A stretch of DNA of 64,000 bases from Coprinellus micaceus (lineage: Eukaryota > Basidiomycota > Agaricomycetes > Agaricales > Psathyrellaceae): NCBI GenBank assembly GCA_951394405.1, contig OX596334.1, positions 2,604,001-2,668,000 on the forward strand, read 5' to 3'. A model generated the notes under the pieces. That model was not told where the DNA came from, made no database searches, and was given only the letters and a program-made list of their open reading frames with translations. How positions within the stretch are numbered: the stretch's first letter is position 1; every line of letters begins with the position of its first letter. The position numbers and the translations under genes are program-made. Shown piece after piece: positions 22,942 to 35,123 of this stretch.

Positions 22942-24622
22942 ATGCTCCCCAGACACCTCCAGAGCCTCGTTGCGCGCAATTCCCTGCGCTCTAGGAACGT
23001 TCTCTCCCCACGAGCACTCGCGCTTCCCTCGCCATTCCGGATAGCACCGGCACTGACATCCCAATACGCTGGCTTCCATAGCTCCTCTCGGCGGCAAGCC
23101 GAAGCGCCCAAGTCGCCGTTCCAAACCTTCGTCGAGGTCCTCAGGGATGAGCTGAGGAAGGATCGCGAGCTTCAGGAGAACGTGAAGCAGTTGGCTGGAG
23201 ACGTGGACAAGCTCCAGGACGCGGAGGCGTTGAAGAAGGCAAGGGCCGCGTACGAACGGGCGAGGGTACGTGGCAGCGCCCGTCTATCCGAGCATATACA
23301 TATGACCCTCCGCAGTTGACTTCTAGCATCAAAGAGAACCCAAAGCTGCGAGCAGCAGCAGAGGAGCTTAGGAAAACTGGTGTGAAGGTTGGAGATGCTG
23401 TCGGCGAAGCTCTCAAGACCATGGAGGAAAGTGAAGTTATGCGTGCTGTAAGTGTTCGCTCGTTTCTCCTCGGCGACGGTGTTAGTTGACATTAATATAA
23501 GATTTCGAGAGCATCTTCTGCCATTTCTTCGACAATAGAGAAGTCAACAGAACCCCTGCGGAAGACCGAGGCGTACAAGTCGCTCGCTGAAACTCTGACG
23601 GACGCTTTGGACGACAGTGGTAGTGCTAAGCATGCCGGTTTCGAGGAGAAGGAAGCCCGTCGTCTACGACGTCAGAAGCGCCTGGAGAAGGCTGGCCTAA
23701 CCCGAGGCAAATTGGTTACTGCCAACCCGGAGTACGTTCTCTGTTGCCTACGCCCACTGTTGCTCCCAACTCTAACGCGCGCCTGTATATAGTGCTGGTC
23801 AAGCGATGGTCCTGCACAAGGATTCACCGCGACAGGAGGCATGGAACAGGATGAAAGAGGAAAACCCCGTACTCCGCAAAGCGACTGAGTTGCGACAAGC
23901 TTACGACGAATCGGAGCATCCGGTCGTTGCTTCTGTGCGGTCCGTAACGGAGACCATTGGCTCGTGGTTCGACGAGAATGAGACAGCACAGGTTACTCGT
24001 CTTATGAAGACGGTGGATCCTTCATTCACCCGCGAAAGTTTCGAGCGGGAGCTCCGTGAGTATATTATTCCCGAGGTTGTCGACGCGTATCTGTCTGCAG
24101 ACCAGGAGTCTCTTAGGCAGTGGTGCGGAGAGGCTGTAAGTCGCTCGTGCTTTGGTTGGTTTATCTGGTAATGACTTCCCGTAGACGTATAACGTGCTCT
24201 GGGCCACCATGGAGCAGTACCTGAAGCAAGGGCTGATCAGCGACAGCAAGGTGCTTGACATCCGTCAAGTCGATGTGTGTATCCCCTTGCCGCCAGCCTT
24301 TTGATTTCCTGACGATTCTTTAGGTTATGGACACCAAAATTTTGGAGAACGATATCCCCGTGTTCATCGTATCGTTCGCCACCCAGGAGATGCTCCTCTT
24401 CCGCAATGCTAAGACCCGTGAACTCGTCGTCGGGGCAGAAAACAAGGTGGAGCAGTGCACCTATGTTGCCGTCATCACCCGTGTCACTGAGGAAGTGGAC
24501 AACGAGCTTACGGCCGGTTGGAAAGTCATCGAGGTACGGAGTTTTACCTCTGTGTTATCTCGTCGGGTTACTGATGTATTCTCTTGCAGATGGGGAGAAG
24601 AAGCGCCCGTGCTTACCTGTAG
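22942..24622 (+). CDS. TIM44: Mitochondrial import inner-membrane translocase subunit TIM44
   Basis: TIM44 tethers mtHsp70 to the TIM23 channel on the matrix side. The N-terminus, MLPRHLQSLVARNSLRSRNV, is Arg/Ser/Leu-rich with no acidic residues for about 60 residues, a typical matrix presequence ending near FHSSSRR. A charged helical segment follows (FQTFVEVLRDELRKDRELQE; KLQDAEALKKARAAYERAR). A second follows the VGDAVGEALKTMEES exon. The C-terminal Tim44 domain reads ENETAQVTRLMKTVDPSFTR, FERELREYIIPEVVDAYLSA, EATYNVLWATMEQYLKQGL, DIPVFIVSFATQEMLLFRN and ends GWKVIEMGRRSARAYL. About seven short introns join these. An upstream in-frame ATG at 22885 would add 19 residues (MPVMHLRNNSL...); I chose 22942 for its better presequence start and ACCATG context. 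Confidence 0.92.
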
Positions 24623-24801
24623 ACTGAAAAGTAGCAACCACACTATCATACACCCGCATTTTAGACTAGCATACTACCATTTATTCCGATGCTGCCACCG
24701 CAGCATAATCACTACTCACTCATTGTTTATACCACAGCGCTAATTGTATCTTGGTTGACGCGTCGCACCTCCTTTAGCGACAGACCGCAGTGGTGGTTCG
24801 G

Positions 24802-24832
<31 letters not shown>

Positions 24833-25490
24833 GCACCATTGAAGACTGTATGCGTCGCAAAAACGGCAGGGCTAGCTCTTGTACTCTCGTAACTTCCCTG
24901 GAGATTCAATCTCCTTGCCCATGGCCCTTGTCGATCGCCGGTAGTTCAAATACTCCAGCTTAAGTGCTGGGGACTATGTAAAGGCGCATCAATCGTAGCT
25001 TGCAACTGTTGGCGGCGTTCAATCTGACATACCAGCGTCTCACCCGAAGACTGGCATTTGCCTGCTGCAGACTCTGAGCTCGACAAAATCCTATCGAATC
25101 TTGGATATTTGAATCCTCCATGTTTCCAATAATTATCGTATGTACACTTGTAAAGTAGCAACGCAGTGATGAGTGAGAGAGTGAAAGACGCATGTAACGC
25201 GTACAGGTGCAGGGCGCACGGAAAGGGGGCGCGATGGGCGGCTGAGTGTTGGGTTTTGTGGGTTAAAACAAGTGTCGAAGATGTCATAGAGAGGTATGCG
25301 TTGAAAAGTCGAATAGAGTCAAAATGCAACAAGAAATCAGCACCGATACCACAAGAGGCGAGGACGAAGACAACAGGGGAATATGGCGGGATTAGACTGA
25401 GTACTGGGGGCGCGGGCGCACAGTTCGAATGGTTGGACGGGATAGGCTGAAATATGCCTGTCCTCCCATGCTTCTCTCGCAGCCGGCTTA
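24623..25490. other. Convergent 3' region between TIM44 and the DUF2015 gene
   Basis: Holds both 3' untranslated regions. A 182-codon minus-strand frame starts just below the DUF2015 stop but has no motif and low-information composition; I treat it as chance. Confidence 0.5.
24805..24832 (+). repeat. 28-base T homopolymer
   Basis: An uninterrupted run of 28 T follows the TIM44 stop by about 180 bp. It could be slippage-prone DNA or, read on the minus strand, a remnant of a poly-A tail from a retro-inserted transcript; no source element is visible beside it. Confidence 0.9.
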
Positions 25491-26067
25491 TCATAGCCTC
25501 GTAATGGCTTTCGAATCCATTGGCATACCTACGAGACCATCAGCATCGCAAGCACGGCAACGCATTAATCCCATGCCACTCACCCGAAGGATCGATCCCA
25601 TTCGCCGCCAAAATCCTATTCTGCCTAATCAACCTCGCCTGGTCGAAGTTCACCCTCTCCCTCTTCATGATGTCCATGACCTCTTGGGTACCCTGCTCGT
25701 CCAACCCTGCGCGCGAGTCGCCATCATGAATGTTCGCCTCGATGTCGAACGACTCGCTCGTGAGACCCGCGTTCACCTGGTCCGCGAATGTCGAGAGGCG
25801 TGAGTATGCGGCGGAGTTGGGCGAGGGGAAGAAGGACTTGACGCGGTCGGGGACGTGAGGAAGGATGAAGGCGCGGTATCGGTACGTCACTGCTCAAGAA
25901 CGCGACCAGTTAGCATTCGTCGGGATGATATGGCCTCGGTAGGGTGCATATGGTGGAACTGGGTGACGGAGACTTGGGGACGTGGGGTTGATGCTGCACA
26001 TCGTTGAGGGAGACTTACGCATGACCAGCAAGAGGAAGAGCGCCGCCAGGGATAAGAGGAAAAACAT
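25491..26067 (-). CDS. Small DUF2015-family protein with one N-terminal membrane span
   Basis: Exon 1 encodes MFFLLSLAALFLLLVM, a hydrophobic span or signal anchor. Splicing adds LTYRYRAFILPHVPDRVKSF, then the family core: ADQVNAGLTSESFDIEANIH, DGDSRAGLDEQGTQEVMDIM and NFDQARLIRQNRILAANGID. The last exon reads PSGMPMDSKAITRL and stop. Core and tail match DUF2015, a small fungal family of unknown function. The GLTS...FD and GDSRAGLDE motifs are its most conserved parts. Total is about 130 residues. TATATATA lies only 16-23 bp upstream of the start, too close for a usual TATA box with a leader, so either transcription starts elsewhere or this is not the promoter element. Confidence 0.85.
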
Positions 26068-26874
26068 GTCTGCAGGGTCCGGTATATATACTCTCGGCTA
26101 ACAACGGTTGCAAGAGCCTCAAGGCGGTTTGACGCCGAAGTGACCGTAGGTTGATGGGACCCTGGGTACTAATGAGTGGGGTAAGTAAGTGTTAGAAAAG
26201 GTATCTGTGAGAATGAGCATGGGGAACAACGAAGAACAAAAGCCATTGCATGTATTATCAAAAGGGGGCTAGCACATGTCGCCTCAGAAGCCCCTTCCCC
26301 CATCACACTACATCAGCTCCAGAGAAAACAAGCGAGCAAGCACTGCCCGTCTTGTTGTGGTCGCGTCCGACGCACACACACGGTCGCCCACACTTCGAAG
26401 AGCTCTTCGTATTGTTTTCTGAACGTAGTACGAAACCTCGAGGGTACACTATGACTGGAGGGATAATGGAGGGATAAGGTAGCTCACCAGACGCGAATTT
26501 CACGATTTCCGGCCTTAGATCTCCGCCTCCAAGAAACCGGGCTATTTTCGACTAGATATACAATACACGGGGTACAAAAGAAGGAGAGTTGGGGTATAGC
26601 GGGAGCTAGGTGTGCCGGTTCGCGATGGTTGAAGGTAAGCTGCGTGTTAGCCATGCAGGCGGACTACGGCGGAGGCTGTGCAAATTTCCCAGGCTCTGTG
26701 AAGCCTCAAAATTAGCGCCCATGTATTTATCGAACTCGAACCCACTGGGGGGATATTTATAGGGACCACTGGCATACACTATCTAGCCAATGCTTACAGG
26801 TTTTACACTACCGAGTACATTCGAATGATATTCAAGTTCCATCTTTGCCAAATTCCACCCAAAGAGATGCGGAG
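26068..26874. other. Intergenic region upstream of the DUF2015 gene
   Basis: About 800 bp containing the DUF2015 promoter and the 3' end of the CUE/SMR gene. No gene, repeat or structured RNA recognised. Confidence 0.5.
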
Positions 26875-29800
26875 CTACGGTAGTGTAACAATCAGTCCAG
26901 CATCCCAAGCCTTCACGGTGTACCCCTCTTCGTTAAGTCGCTTCTTCAGTGCCGGCTTCAGAACGCTAGCCCCTCCAATCGAGTGATTCCCTCTCCCCGT
27001 GATAATCTTAAACTGACCCTGGCTCCTCTTCCCCAACATCTCGATCACAATCACCTCCGCCTCTGCCACCGTCGTCCCATGCAAGTCAATCGCATCGTGG
27101 TCTCCACTCACCGCCTGCTTTCTCAAGACCATCGCCCTTGCAGCATTGACCTGCTCCTTACGCGCTGCGTCTAAGCACTCTTGGGCCCGTTCCGCAAAGT
27201 AGTACGCAACAGGGCCCTGAGTACTCCGGTTGTACATTCTCGCAGCCTCTCGCAGCAGCTCCTTGCGCCGACGCTCGTTCTCATGCACGCGCCTTCTGTG
27301 CTCGCGCTCGGCTTCCTCGTACTCCGATGGCGATTCTGGAACCCAGGCCGCGGCCCTCTGTTTTCCACCGTCAGAGGCGTCCCGCGCCTTGATGCCATTA
27401 ACATCCCGCTTGTAAGTGGGCAGATGCGGAAGGATGGTGTAGGCCTTCTTCATTGGCGCCCTGCGTGAGGGTACGGCTTGCCACTGGTACGGACTCGGCT
27501 TGTTTTTCTGCCTTTCGTCGAGTACGACGCTGGTGTCTTGCGTAGCGGTTATTTTCCCAAGCGCGGGTGGGCTAGTTGCACCTCCACTTGCTGAGGACTG
27601 GACAGATCCGCGCAGCTGAGCCTTCCGACCTGCACCGACCGTATCTGCGTAGCTCAGAGCCTGCCTCTTCCCCCAGCCATCCCCATAGCTACCTCCACCA
27701 GCCAGCATGTCCATGAACATACCAGCCTCCCGCCCAGGGTCTGCGTCGCTCATGTACAGCTCGCACAACAGCGTCGCGAGGTCCAGCACATTCTCGCCTC
27801 GGTCCTTCTCGTTCCCGTCAGTCGCGCTGTTGACGTCCCCTCCTCCTGGCGGGCTTCTCCCGGACAAGACAGTAATGCAAAGCTCAATGTCTGATAGAAG
27901 CTGGTGCACCTCCATGTAGACCTCGTTGTCGGAATCCACGAGTGCATACTGGGGAAGGAGAATATCCAGCAGCGTGAACAGGAGCTGCTGGGACGTTTCT
28001 TCCGCTTCTTTGTCCCCTCTCCCCTCTTGCCCGCTATTCGCTCCCCCGTTTCCTCCCTCCGCGCTCACCTCCCGCACCTCCCCTTCCCCCGGCTCCCGCT
28101 CACTTTCTAGATCCCTATCCGTCGCAGTGCGAACCCTATTCTTCATCTTCCGAGACGGCGGGTGTAGCGGCTCTTCGAAGGGTAGCTGTTTGCTTCTCCC
28201 CCCTCTCCCGCCCCTGCCTCTCCTTCTCTCATGTCTAGTACCATTACTTCCTCTCTGTGCCCCCAGATCGCCCGCATCACTGGCGCTCTCTGACAACCTC
28301 AACGCATCCTCCTTCTCCTTTGCCAACTGCTCTCGAGCTTTCCGAAGCTCCTCTGCGTTCGCATTTACCTCCTCTGCGACCTGTACCACGCTCTCGAGGC
28401 ACGAGCGGACCGCAAGATACACCTTCCCCTCGAACTTCGACTTCACGGCTCGATCGTTGAGGAAGACGTTCTGTATATACGCGGCGACATCGCCCTTGAT
28501 CTTGTCGTCCGACGCTTTCGAGGAAGGTACTCCCGCCTGGAGGAACATCGTCGACGGCGGGCGGTCGACGGGTAAGAGGGCAGTGAGGTACGAAGAGAGC
28601 GATGGGAGGAAGACATCCAAGTCTAAATCTGGTATAATCTTGCCCTCAACCGCGGTTTTGCCGCCTTCGTTGGTTTCGGAGAGAGCCGTAGCGCGCCGTT
28701 GTTGGACGAGTGGACCTTGCTGCCAGAGGTCGTTCAGCGTGATCTTCATCGTAGAATCCTTTCTCGTGTGGCCCTTCTTTGTTGCTTTCCCTTTCTTCCC
28801 TTTGCCTTTTTTGTTCTGTACCGTCCATTCATCGTTATCCAACCTATCTCCCTTCCTGGCGAGTACGGTCAGAAGTGGGTCTCGGCTGTCCTCAGCCTCG
28901 AACTGTAATGTGAGCTCCCTTGCAAGTTTTTCGTCCGCCTCTACTTGGGCGAGATGGTCCTTCTCTTCGTCTGCAGAGTAGCCGATGCCTCCGAGATACA
29001 ACCCATCGATAGTCTCCTCTCCGGGGACAGCTTCATCAGAGCCCAGATCAGACTCGAAACCCCGCTCGTCCATCTCCCTCTCCTCTTCGCCCTTGACAAG
29101 GCATGAAATCAACATCCAAATGTCCCCGTTTCCGTCATCTTCATCACCACCTCCAGCAGTACCAGATCCTTGAACTTCCTTCTGCTCCTGCCACTCTGCG
29201 AGCGCGTTTATCAGGGTGCGGGTAGAGAGATGTGGAAGGGCAGTACGGAGGAACGCAAGGGCGTGGGGATCGATGTTACCGCTGGTAAAGTTCGAAGGAG
29301 AGGAAGAGCCTGATTTGGATGACCCAGAATCGGATTTCGAGGTGGTCAGAGGCCAGGTTCCAGTATTCGTCGTCGTGGTCATCGTTGTTGTTGTTGTGGT
29401 GGTGGTGGTGTTCGTTGTTGCCGTGCCCGAGCGCTGCCTCTTGCCCTTGCCACTGGACTTGCTCTTCCTACTGGAATCCGCACCATTTTGGGCTGTTGCC
29501 ACACCGCGATCGTCGGCGTTGACGTGCTCGGGGTCTTGCAGCTCTTCTGCAGCTGCCTCGGCCTCCGCGTGCACGGCGATCGACTTGAGGGTGCCGTAGA
29601 CCGTTCTAAGGGAAGATGCGACCTCTTTCTGGGTGGAGTATTTGAAGTCTACTTCCAGGAGGAGCGCCGCGACGAGTGTGGAATCAAGGAGAGGGCAGAA
29701 CTCTGTCTATGATGGATAGACATAGACGATTTGGTGAAGTCGATGAGAGTCGATTGAGAATGGATGAAAATGGAACAGCAATCAAGGCGACCAAGTTTTG

Positions 29801-29912
29801 AGTGGCATCCCGAGCGTAAAGGAGAGGCGTAAGAGCTCACCTGGAGAGCGTCGAAGACCCCGTTGTGGGTAAGCGGGGTTGAGATGGTTGAAAGGGATGC
29901 CGGGAGGGACAT
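26875..29912 (-). CDS. CUE/SMR-domain protein, candidate no-go-decay endonuclease (Cue2/N4BP2-like)
   Basis: The C-terminus is an SMR domain: HDAIDLHGTTVAEAEVIVIE, FKIITGRGNHSIGG and LKKRLNEEGYTVKAWDAGLI. It keeps the DLHG motif and the TGRGNHS loop of nuclease-active SMR domains. Ahead of it is a DUF1771-like helical segment (YYFAERAQECLDAARKEQVN). The N-terminal region contains a helical CUE-like stretch (DPHALAFLRTALPHLSTRTL; IWMLISCLVKGEEERE). The middle is long, charged and Ser/Gly-rich, including a poly-Thr tract of ACN codons near 29380-29420. One intron near the 5' end joins MSLPASLSTISTPLTHNGVF to TEFCPLLDSTLVAALLLEVD. Yeast Cue2, which cleaves mRNA at stalled ribosomes, combines CUE and SMR; assigning that role here is inference. 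Length is about 950-980 residues. Confidence 0.8.
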
Positions 29913-31506
29913 CACGGGGTTCAGGACTTGGGTGACGGTGTTTTGTGGTATACGAACGCCTTCCAGCTTTGGGTAGAGTACAAAGTCTTTTGTAGACGTA
30001 AACAACTGGGGCGGATATTATCCTTCGATGGTGTGTTTCGAAGAGATTCAAGGATTAGATGTGGGCTAAGATAGCCTTCCCTTTCCCCCTCTTGAAAGGT
30101 CTATATGGGATGGGATAGTCTTTATGACTAGTTGTGAGTCTTGCGTGATGCGCGGCACTGGGCGCTTGTCTGAGTAGGGTGAGGGGAGAAGGCAAGGCGC
30201 TAAATTTGGACAATGTGATTGGCGGTGCCCATGCCCCTGAATCTCTGCTTCATGTGTTAGATCCAGAAGTTCGTGTGGGCTAATTCTTCCTCATAACTAC
30301 ATTGAGCCCTGATTGAACCCCTCTTGCCTTCGCTCGATTATTTTATAGTGGACTCCGCGGACGCCAACTGAGTGATTCGGCATCGCCATGACGCGCACGA
30401 CCCATGGGTATCACAGAGAGGTAATGGACGAACAAGTTTGAAGGCCGTCCAATCTATTTGGGCTAGCCTCGACCAACAGTATTAGTGCGGCAGTGTTGCA
30501 CCCTTGGGTTGCTAGTCACTGCACAACTCTGTTTCGTCGAAGTTGCCCTGCTTCGCACCATACCACCCTCATCACGTACATTATCTTCCATCCGGCTCGT
30601 ATCAGCGTCGATTTCCCCCTCTATCCAGCTCCTTCTCTGTTCGTGCACCTCGAGTGCCCCCACCGGTATGAATGCGCTGCTGTGCGCGCGATGCCAGATC
30701 TAGCTCTCTCTCTTCTAACCCTTCCAGCGTAAAGCTACACGTCCACCCGATTTTCATCAACACACTCTGCCCGCCTTGGATTGCTGACATCGTCAGATCT
30801 ACCCTCGATACTTATCCTCGACCTATATCTCCAACCATGTCCTCCAACCTTGCCCTTACCAAGATCTCACTGACCAATTTCGAACCAGCTTCCGCTTGCC
30901 CTTCTGCGCTCTTTCATAAAATACTCTTTATGCAGAGTCCTTCGCCCTCACCCTTCTCTCTGTTGTAACTGGACAGTGTACATATATAATTATTGGAAAT
31001 AAAGGGGGGGACCGACGCCCGCCATCCGGAAATGGCTTCATCTCTTTGACGTTTCCGAACTGCTCGTGTCGGCGAAGAAGGACGAGAGAATGTATGCAAT
31101 GAAACGGGAAGACCTGACCGGGCTGGGGAGATAAATGCCTCCCGGGCCACCGAGAGCGACCCGCCAGTCGCAATCGCGGGGTGAAAGCCAATGGCTCGAG
31201 GAACCAGACACGTTTTGTATCGTCCGTGGAGATGCGACCAAGGGAAATCGCCTCATCTAGATTGTGTGCATCGCCCTGCCCTCCGAATCGCACCGCGAAG
31301 GAACGAACTCGTAGCGAAACGGCGTCACCGAGGTGCCTATCTCCTCCGCCAAAGGGCATTGGCGAGGTTGTGAAGGGGTTGTTGGGAGTAACTGGAAGGT
31401 TGAGATGGATGGCCCAAAATGATGTCATGACGTGGGAAAGCAGAGGGGAATTGGTTGCACTGATGGTGACCGCGACGACGACTTGCTCTCAATCCACTGT
31501 GACTCC
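29913..31506. other. Divergent intergenic region, no gene recognised
   Basis: About 1.6 kb between two divergent genes. It must contain both promoters. CT-rich stretches (30630-30740, 30760-30960) look like fungal promoter or leader sequence. Short frames on both strands show no known motif. Confidence 0.5.
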
Positions 31507-34396
31507 ATGGTCGTATCGCGCAGGAACCCTGCGCCGGCGGTGGCCTCCCGCACAAACTCCACACAGGCCATCCCTCGAAGGCCAAAACACACCACCTCTC
31601 CTCAGAAGAACGATGAACAATCACGGCCTGCCTCAGCCTCTTTACCGTCCACCAAAACCCCTCCACGGGACGCTAAACGACGAGTAACGAAGAAACAACG
31701 ACCACCACGCACCTTGGGCTTCTTTGACAGAATATTTCTCCTTTCACTCTTTGGGTTCATCGTATATGCAGCTACAGTGTGTACATCTCAAACAACCCGG
31801 TCGCTACCTTTCCACGACCAACCCGTCGCGTGCCGTACTCTCGTCACTTACCGAACCGCAATCCTCGAACCGTACCTTGTACCCCCGGCAAAGCAGCTCT
31901 ACTCATACACACTCGGCCACCCTCAAGTTCAGTCACAGATTGCGCCGTATCTCGCCAAGCTCCGACGCCACCTCCAACCGGTCATCGAGGTGGCACAGTT
32001 GGTCAACGAACGCGCGATACAACCCGCAACGGGCCTTGTTTACGGCAAGGTATGGAATGGATACGTCCTACCTTGGTACTACCGCGCGTTCTTGCCGCGA
32101 TACAACCAATACGTCGCGCCAAGGCTCCAGCTCGGTTGGGAACACGGGGTCAAAGCTCCTTTGAAACCCTACACGACCCTCGCAAAGGTCCACGCTCGGA
32201 ACGCCCAAGTCTACGTCCACAAGAGCATCATCCACCCGGGCAAAGCTCAGTGGCATACCCTCCAGCCCCAACTCGCCCAAACCCAGGAGAAGGTTCGACA
32301 CACACTCGCGCTCGTATTCTCAAAGGCCCAACCAGTAGTCTCGACCGCGCTCGTCAAAGCAACGGAGTTCATCGAGCTCGTTTGTCAACAAAGCCGACCG
32401 TATGCACTGAAAGCCTTGAAATACGCCAAGGCGTACTTTGGCGTCGCGCTCAAGGAGGGTGGGAAGGCCAGGCGGACGTACGTTGACCCTCATGTACGCA
32501 AGATCCTTGACAAGGTGTCTTCGGAGACCAGCGTGCACGCGGAGCAAACAAGAAATCCTCCAGAAGAGGAGCTCTACGACGACGCTGGGTTCCAGGTTCT
32601 CGAAGCCCTTCAAGCCGACCCCACGTCTGTGACTTCTGACAAGCCTACTCCAACCACGTCGATGGTGAAGGCTCCCATCGAGGTTGAGGTCACCCCTACG
32701 ACCCTCGACGTGATTGACTCAGTACCGCCTACCGCCTCTCCCCTTGAAGATGCGGACGAAGCCACTTCTTTCAGCGAACCAGCGGCCACCATCTCGTCTG
32801 ACGAAGCGGAAGACCTGAAGATCGCCGTCAGCGTGGCCGAGCAGAGCGCAGATGGTGCCACCAGAACTGTGGACGTGGACGCCGCGACTGCAGAGCCTAG
32901 CGGTCCTGCCCACGATGTGGAAGAGGGCGTGAAGGAGAAGATCGCTCACGCCGTAGTGGACGAGAAGGTGGAAGAAGAACACCTTCCCACCACCGCTTCT
33001 GAGACTCTGGCTGGTCCCCCCGCCTCCGAAACTCCTGCCCAAGAAGACGATCTGGACGACTTCCTCTCCGATCTCGGGATCGAGGCCGGCGCCGACAGCG
33101 CGCATGAGGACGCGGAAGAAGCTGCACAGGTTCTCCAGGACGCGTACGATGCGCACAACCAACAGCCTCTCGAGACTGAGGAGGAAGTCATTCCCGAGTT
33201 GACGGAAGAGGAGCTCGCAGAGCGCAAGAAACAAGAGACTGCGGCTAAGCGGGTGGGGATCTTGAGGAGGCACCATGAGTGGGAACAAAAGCTCAGCAAG
33301 CTCGTGGAGGATCAGAAGGCGAAGGTCATCGCGGGTGTAGACGAAGTCAGGTCGAGTGCTGCAGCGGAGCTCGCTGAGAAGGGGGGTTTGGGGAAGACGA
33401 AGATGGGCTCCATTGAAAAGCAGGGTGAGAAGCTAGTGAGAGGGTTGGAGACGTACCTGAACAAGGCTGAGCAGCGCAGCGATAAGTGGAAGAACGGAGA
33501 GGACGAACGGGTGAGGAAGGAGAGGAGTGGGAAGGAGTGGGATAAGTGGGAGGAGGTTGTCGTGAAGGTGGATGCGAGGTTTGACGCGGTTGTGAAGGGC
33601 GTTCAGGGAGAGGTGCATGAGTGGTACGTTGGTGTCAGGGCCAGGGAGAGTGAGGTAGTAAGTCCCTATTTCCGCCATTCCAAGGCACGTCTGGATTAAA
33701 GTGATTCTTTAGGCTGTTGAAGCAGCTACTCCCATCAAGCATCTCGCCGAATCCGCTCAGGCCGACCTCGCGATGGACTATGCATGGTTGGACGATGTCA
33801 CGTATCGGGATTGGCAAAACTACCACGACCTTGTGCGCAGTGAGTATTAACCCATCCACCTCTCTTTCAAACATCCCTTCTCACCATGCGCCCTCGTCAT
33901 AGCATACGAGGCGTTCGAACAAGAAGCCGCAGGCGCCGTGCAAAACTCGACGTCTGCATCTGGCGCCCCAACGCCGTCCTGGCTGGTCCTGGCCTCCCCT
34001 GATCCGCTCGTAGTCGCACTCGATGCGCTTCAAAGGGAGCTTGACGACATCGTTGCTGGGTTCGGGTACGCCCTCAGCGGACTCAAGCGCCGTGCAGCCG
34101 GTGTGCTGGCTATCTCTGAATCCGAGGCGGAGACCGATGGAACGTTCTCGATTAAGAGGGAACGGGGGGAGTTGGTGGATGATATGAGGGGCATTCCCGG
34201 ATATAAGCCAGCCTCTGCTGCTCCAGCAGCAGCAGCAGAGACAGCTACCATCCTGCCTGTCCTTCCTCCCGCGGGTGCTGGGGAGGGAAGTAGGAGCGAG
34301 GAGAACCAAAAGATGGAGGATGCGGCGAAGATCTTTGTGGGCAAGTCCAAGGTGCAGGTTGAGGAGGCGATTGGGAGGGCAGTTGGGGAGTTATAA
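31507..34396 (+). CDS. Large membrane-anchored coiled protein of unknown function (often mislabelled 'hoxa13')
   Basis: Begins MVVSRRNPAPAVASRTNSTQ with a basic, Ser/Pro-rich head, then RTLGFFDRIFLLSLFGFIVY, one predicted membrane span at about residues 75-95. A long, Tyr/Arg/Lys/His-rich helical region follows (SYTLGHPQVQSQIAPYLAKL; YVLPWYYRAFLPRYNQYVAP; HTLALVFSKAQPVVSTALVK). It resembles repeated amphipathic helices that could lie on a lipid surface. An acidic Ser/Thr linker and a charged coiled region (EELAERKKQETAAKRVGILR) come next. After two introns the end reads AWLDDVTYRDWQNYHDLVR. Basidiomycete homologues are commonly annotated 'transcription factor hoxa13', but I see no homeobox. 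No function can be assigned. Confidence 0.82.
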
Positions 34397-35123
34397 TTGG
34401 CTTGTTTGAGGAAGACTCTCTGGCTTTGATTTTGATTTGATTTATCGTTATTTCGCTTTCAACTCGTGCTATTCTTTCTTGCATTTCGTTCACTTCACTT
34501 CTCTCCACATCCCCCCACCCCACTTCACCTTTTCTCACACAAGCAATTCCCCATACATGCACATTTGACATTCCAACGCGCTAGTCGGGTTGGAACGAGC
34601 TCTGCCTCTCGGTTGCCACTACATATGTATGCTGTCAATGTGGACGTCCTTGTATCGTGCACTTACCTGTTGTGCCTATCTTTGATCTCTCGCTTTGGTA
34701 CTTACGACGACTGTAATACGATCTGGCTTGGATATCACCTCTCCGGAGTCCGCCGACCCCAGGACCGTTAGGAAGCTCAGATCCAGGCCTGTAAGGGACG
34801 CTGGCACTCCCGTTCGCCACAACCACCCCCACTACCAGGCCTTGATCGCCCGTGTGAAGCACAACAAGCAAGCGAGTACGTATGTAGTCCAGGGGTGGAA
34901 ATCTGTGTGGGAGCACACTTGAGAGGGGGCCAGAGTCATCAATGTATGTAGCCAGCCGTTGAATGTTGAACGTTGACAGCGTGGGTGCATCAGCGCCCTG
35001 CGAAACCTCAGTAAGCGCCGCGCGCTTGAGAACTGTCATCCCCGACGACCTCGCCGTTGCATGGATAATGGTGGCACTTTTAGCTTGAATAAATACATAG
35101 TTTCTGGTACAACCATAAGGCGC
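34397..35123. other. Convergent 3' region
   Basis: About 730 bp between two convergent stop codons. Pyrimidine-rich tracts (34440-34530) follow the first gene. No gene recognised. Confidence 0.5.

Noticed and set aside
24890..24960. T-arm-like sequences (GGAGATTCAATCTCC; GGTAGTTCAAATACTCC) suggesting a tRNA
   Set aside because: No matching acceptor stem, D-arm or anticodon arm at the right distance on either strand.
24946..25494. 182-codon minus-strand frame after the DUF2015 gene
   Set aside because: Lies in the 3' region of the spliced DUF2015 model, has no domain, and its start overlaps the real stop codon in another frame.
20680..26067. Heme lyase, TIM44 and DUF2015 as a functional mitochondrial cluster
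   Set aside because: They are separated by a transposon and long spacers and lie on both strands; proximity alone does not support a cluster.
27926..28981. 351-codon plus-strand frame opposite the CUE/SMR gene
   Set aside because: Ser/Phe/Leu-rich mirror of a Lys/Glu/Arg-rich coding strand, typical of an antisense shadow.
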